Positions 30,454-33,027 of a stretch of DNA of 33,027 bases are shown here, piece after piece. The stretch is from a virus. A program made the translations under genes and the position numbers. Each line of letters begins with the position of its first letter. Positions within the stretch are counted from its first letter, which is position 1. Location: positions 1 through 33,027 of the IMG/VR virus record IMGVR_UViG_3300031227_007781; one strand, given 5' to 3'. Below the pieces are notes generated by a model. It ran no database searches. It saw nothing but the letters and a program-made list of their open reading frames with translations, and had not been told where the DNA came from.

Positions 30454-31232
30454 GACATATTGAAGACTTAAGAGACATCTATTCTGGAGAGGAGATTTGG
30501 GTAGTAGGATGTGGTCCAAGTATAGGTGACTTCCCAAAAGGGTTTTTTGATGATAAAATATTCATAGGTCTAAACGAAGCTTATCTATTATTTCCTAATT
30601 GTACTTTTAATTGCTCGATTCATGGACATATTTGGGATGATGTTAAACAGAATCATCCTGCATTATTGGAGAAGCTAATACTATGTTATCCTCAATTTAC
30701 AGATGAACTTGCAAAGACTCATAAAGCATGGCAAGGAAGTAATGAGAAGTATGCTCATGATTGGAGACTTAATTGGATAGAAGATTGTGGAGATAAGCCT
30801 ATTTATATGAAATGGTATGATAGTCATCCATTTCCACCTATTGATGAGATAAAGAAAAGATTGAAAATTGTAGTTGAATCTATTGTGAATAAGGTACCTA
30901 CTATTTATCCATCATTAAATACAGTATCGCATGCTGGCATCCAAGCGGCTATGATATTGGGTGCTAGAAAGATAACTCTAGCTGGTTGTGATGAAGCTAG
31001 TTCCAAAGATGGAACCCATACTTATGTAGAAATATTTAATTCTTTTCCTCCAGAATGGAATGCAAAGAATGAAGTAGCTGCTGGGCTACTCGCTAGTGAA
31101 CGCCAAGGCAATATGGGAAGTTGGTATATTAGAGCTAGATATGGAACCAGATGTTTGGTAGAAGTATTTGGTAGTTATGGGTTTGATATCCAGAAATATT
31201 TCATTGGAGAAGGTTATAGGAGGATAGTATGA
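30450..31232 (+). CDS. DUF115/GT42-like protein, copy 3
   Basis: A 260-residue third paralogue in the set, with EIWVVGCGPSIGDFP at the start and GARKITLAGCDEASSKDGTH in the C-terminal part. That segment matches the DUF115 pattern LGxxxIxLxGxDxxxxxGxxHx best of the three. The start overlaps copy 2 as ATGA; AGGAG is about 14 bases upstream. Three divergent copies in a row suggest that they act on different linkages or substrates. Confidence 0.72.
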   Translation: MRHIEDLRDIYSGEEIWVVGCGPSIGDFPKGFFDDKIFIGLNEAYLLFPNCTFNCSIHGHIWDDVKQNHPALLEKLILCYPQFTDELAKTHKAWQGSNEKYAHDWRLNWIEDCGDKPIYMKWYDSHPFPPIDEIKKRLKIVVESIVNKVPTIYPSLNTVSHAGIQAAMILGARKITLAGCDEASSKDGTHTYVEIFNSFPPEWNAKNEVAAGLLASERQGNMGSWYIRARYGTRCLVEVFGSYGFDIQKYFIGEGYRRIV

Positions 31233-32065
31233 GAGCATTAGAAAAAGAGATTAGAAAGTATAATATTCTAGGATTTTGCCAAGTAAGAAAAGAAGGTAGT
31301 ATTCATGGAGAACATCCAAATAGAGCACTCTGGGATATATGTGGAAAACCTTGTTTTCAGTGGGTACTTGAGGCAGTTAAAGGTTGCCACTATATAAACA
31401 AGATTGCGGTAGTTACTGATTCAAGAGAGATTAAGGAACTATTATATAAGATAGGTGGTGTTGTAGTAGTTGATCGCCCTTTAGCTTCATCCCTTAATAT
31501 GCCACGTGATTATACCAAAGGGATGTTTAAAAGGACGAAGCCACGTTCGTTATTGTGTAGGGATAGTTTAGTCTATTCTGGTACTATGGGATTAGCTGAT
31601 TTCCATCTGGAACAAGAAGAAGGTTATATTGCAGATATTTGGGTAAATATAGGTGCGAATGAGCCTATGGTTACTACTGAAATATTCAACCGTTTAATCG
31701 AGAAGTTCTTTGAAGATGAGGAAGCTGGTAGAGTGATAACAGTACATAGGTTCCATGAATATCTCCATATTATAAATCCTACGACTGGTAGAATATATCC
31801 AGTGATGAATCTTGGTGGGATGGATAGACAAGAATGGCCTGAAATGTTTAGTGAAGGAGCACCTACTATTACGGGGATGCCATCTATATGTACTACACAA
31901 CCACTTACTGGAAAAACTGCGTATATTGAGGCTCTTCCAGAAGAGATGGTTGATATGCATAATGGAGATGATTTATTCTTAGCTAGAGTATATATGGCGA
32001 GAAGATTGGAAAGAGAGAAAATTAGTAAGGGAGGTAGAGGAATACAAATTTCTAAAAAAGCATAG
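31229..32065 (+). CDS. CMP-nonulosonate cytidylyltransferase-like enzyme
   Basis: A 278-residue nucleotidyltransferase-fold enzyme resembling CMP-sialate synthetases (NeuA). Strand CQVRKEGSIHGEHPNRALW corresponds to the nucleotide-binding region, CGKPCFQWVLEAVKGCHYIN to the helix after it and IAVVTDSREIKELL to the next strand and helix; IWVNIGANEPMVT carries a loop typical of the family. The usual ARxGSK start is changed here, so substrate and activity need care. It would supply CMP-activated sugar to the adjacent transferases. The ATG overlaps the preceding stop and AGGAGG is present. Confidence 0.72.
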   Translation: MRALEKEIRKYNILGFCQVRKEGSIHGEHPNRALWDICGKPCFQWVLEAVKGCHYINKIAVVTDSREIKELLYKIGGVVVVDRPLASSLNMPRDYTKGMFKRTKPRSLLCRDSLVYSGTMGLADFHLEQEEGYIADIWVNIGANEPMVTTEIFNRLIEKFFEDEEAGRVITVHRFHEYLHIINPTTGRIYPVMNLGGMDRQEWPEMFSEGAPTITGMPSICTTQPLTGKTAYIEALPEEMVDMHNGDDLFLARVYMARRLEREKISKGGRGIQISKKA

Positions 32066-32086
32066 ATAAACCTAGGAGGTTTGATA

Positions 32087-33027
32087 ATGCGAAAAAAGAT
32101 TTTAGTAGGAATTTTAGCGGTGAGTTTGATACTTGGTTTGATGAATTTTGTGGCAATTGGTAAAAGGACAATTACGTATTGGAGTGAGGAAGCTCCTACT
32201 CTTGGTAATGATTTAGCAAATGTTCTAAAATTTGAAGCTCTTAATCCAGATGTTGATATAGTTAGAGAGTATATTCCAGCTGGTAATATGGCTGAGAAGA
32301 TGATGATGGCTATTGTGGGGAATAGTACTCCAGATGTTGTGAAAGGTTATCAGGGAAGAGCTGGCTCTTATTGGTATCAAGGAGCACTTGAGTCTCTGAC
32401 TGGTACTTTGCCTCAAGTAGATTTGGATGACTATATTCCTAGTGTATTAGAACTTTGTTCAATAGATGGAAATCTAATTGGTTATCCTTTCCCTTATGGT
32501 GCTAGAAATTGGGGAGTAAATCCTGTTATGTTGGAAAGGGCAGGAGTATCCAGTCTTGTGCCTATTACTGGAGATAATCGAGAATGGTATATGGATGATT
32601 TTATGACAGTAGCGGAAGCGATTGGTGAATTGGATGGAGTATACCCCATCGCATTTTTTGCAAAGGGTGGTTCTGGTGATTATTATACTCTTGTAAACTT
32701 CCAAATGTTTGGAGCAAATTTATATGAAGATGGAGACCATACTAAGACTACTCTGAACAGTGATGCTGGTGTCGAAGCTCTTGAGTGGATGATTGAAATG
32801 GTGGAAATGGGGTTGGCCCCTGATGGTGCTGCTGCTCTATGTGATGATGATTTCGTTGCTATGAAAGCGGCTGGAAAGGTAGCTTTTGGTGGATGGCCTC
32901 GTACGAAAGCACAATGGCAGAAGAACTTTGATAATGGATTGATTGGTTATGTAACTGAAGATATACTTATAGAGCCGCCTCATAAGAAGGGTACTCCAGC
33001 ACCTACTTTGTTTATTGGTCCAGACCT
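32087..33027 (+). CDS. ABC-type sugar-binding protein, cut by the window end
   Basis: An extracellular solute-binding protein (family 1, carbohydrate-binding type), 313 codons to the window edge without a stop. CTAGGAGGT precedes the ATG. The N-terminus (MRKKILVGILAVSLILGLMN) is a Sec-type signal peptide without a lipobox Cys. Mature residues include RTITYWSEEAP, ALNPDVDIVREYIPAG, STPDVVKGYQ and a WMIEMVEMGLAPDGAAALC helix, the usual pattern of sugar-binding proteins. Such genes normally lie in bacterial ABC operons; here it follows phage genes and a sugar cassette. It may be a virion sugar-binding module, a metabolic gene or a host gene at a junction. Confidence 0.88.
   Translation, partial: MRKKILVGILAVSLILGLMNFVAIGKRTITYWSEEAPTLGNDLANVLKFEALNPDVDIVREYIPAGNMAEKMMMAIVGNSTPDVVKGYQGRAGSYWYQGALESLTGTLPQVDLDDYIPSVLELCSIDGNLIGYPFPYGARNWGVNPVMLERAGVSSLVPITGDNREWYMDDFMTVAEAIGELDGVYPIAFFAKGGSGDYYTLVNFQMFGANLYEDGDHTKTTLNSDAGVEALEWMIEMVEMGLAPDGAAALCDDDFVAMKAAGKVAFGGWPRTKAQWQKNFDNGLIGYVTEDILIEPPHKKGTPAPTLFIGPD

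Overview
The window is a low-GC, single-strand-coding stretch of a tailed bacteriophage (or a prophage of the same type) and looks metagenomic. Every convincing gene is on the + strand. Genes are tightly packed with ATGA or TAATG overlaps, nearly all have strong AGGAGG-type ribosome binding sites, and TTG starts are frequent. This suggests a low-GC host with Gram-positive-like translation signals, but no gene identifies the host. The phage assignment rests on an ordered head module: terminase large subunit, portal, XkdF-type prohead protease, zinc-ribbon/coiled-coil scaffold-like protein, major capsid protein and head-tail connector.

Layout. (1) 1-332: gene-free leader with stem-loops, three TCTCTAAT boxes and a sigma70-type promoter. 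(2) 333-4393: an RNA-handling island. It holds two unknown small proteins, an RlaP-like (COG3541-type) nucleotidyltransferase, an unknown 80-residue protein, a 0.6-kb noncoding tract with a tandem family of structured RNA-like units, a full-length Ro60/TROVE-vWA protein, and a stand-alone DHHA1 (C-Ala-like) domain. (3) 4354-8090: papain-like protease, nucleoside deoxyribosyltransferase-like protein, DUF1599-type protein, 46-residue zinc ribbon, zinc-ribbon/metallophosphoesterase fusion and two unknown genes. (4) 8175-15668: a consensus promoter followed by the packaging and head genes, interrupted by two tandem paralogous methyltransferases. (5) 15729-20690: a homing-endonuclease remnant, virion-like proteins, a membrane-anchored coiled-coil protein, a methyltransferase-glycosyltransferase fusion, paired small genes and an intact HNH endonuclease. 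(6) 20751-26171: a 1661-residue repeat protein with propeller-like blades, two Ig/FN3-like domains and about 57 units of 18-19 residues. (7) 26171-28118: Ig-like protein, head-tail connector and neck/tail proteins. (8) 28108-33027: a sugar-transfer cassette (GT2, three DUF115/GT42-like paralogues, a CMP-nonulosonate cytidylyltransferase-like enzyme), then an ABC-type sugar-binding protein that runs off the window.

The most notable candidate is region 2. Ro60 binds Y RNAs, and bacterial Y RNAs of the YrlA class carry a tRNA-like module. Directly upstream of this phage Ro60 gene are at least two RNA-sized units that can be drawn as cloverleaf-like folds. One has D-arm and T-arm sequences almost identical to tRNA but altered at the loop bases that hold a tRNA elbow together. 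Directly downstream is a lone DHHA1 domain, the type that in alanyl-tRNA synthetase contacts the tRNA elbow. Upstream is a nucleotidyltransferase of a family linked to RNA repair. I infer a phage-borne Ro60/Y-RNA system for RNA quality control, repair or tRNA mimicry. A second candidate is region 8, a possible nonulosonic-acid (sialic-acid-like) glycosylation cassette, possibly for the virion or host surface.
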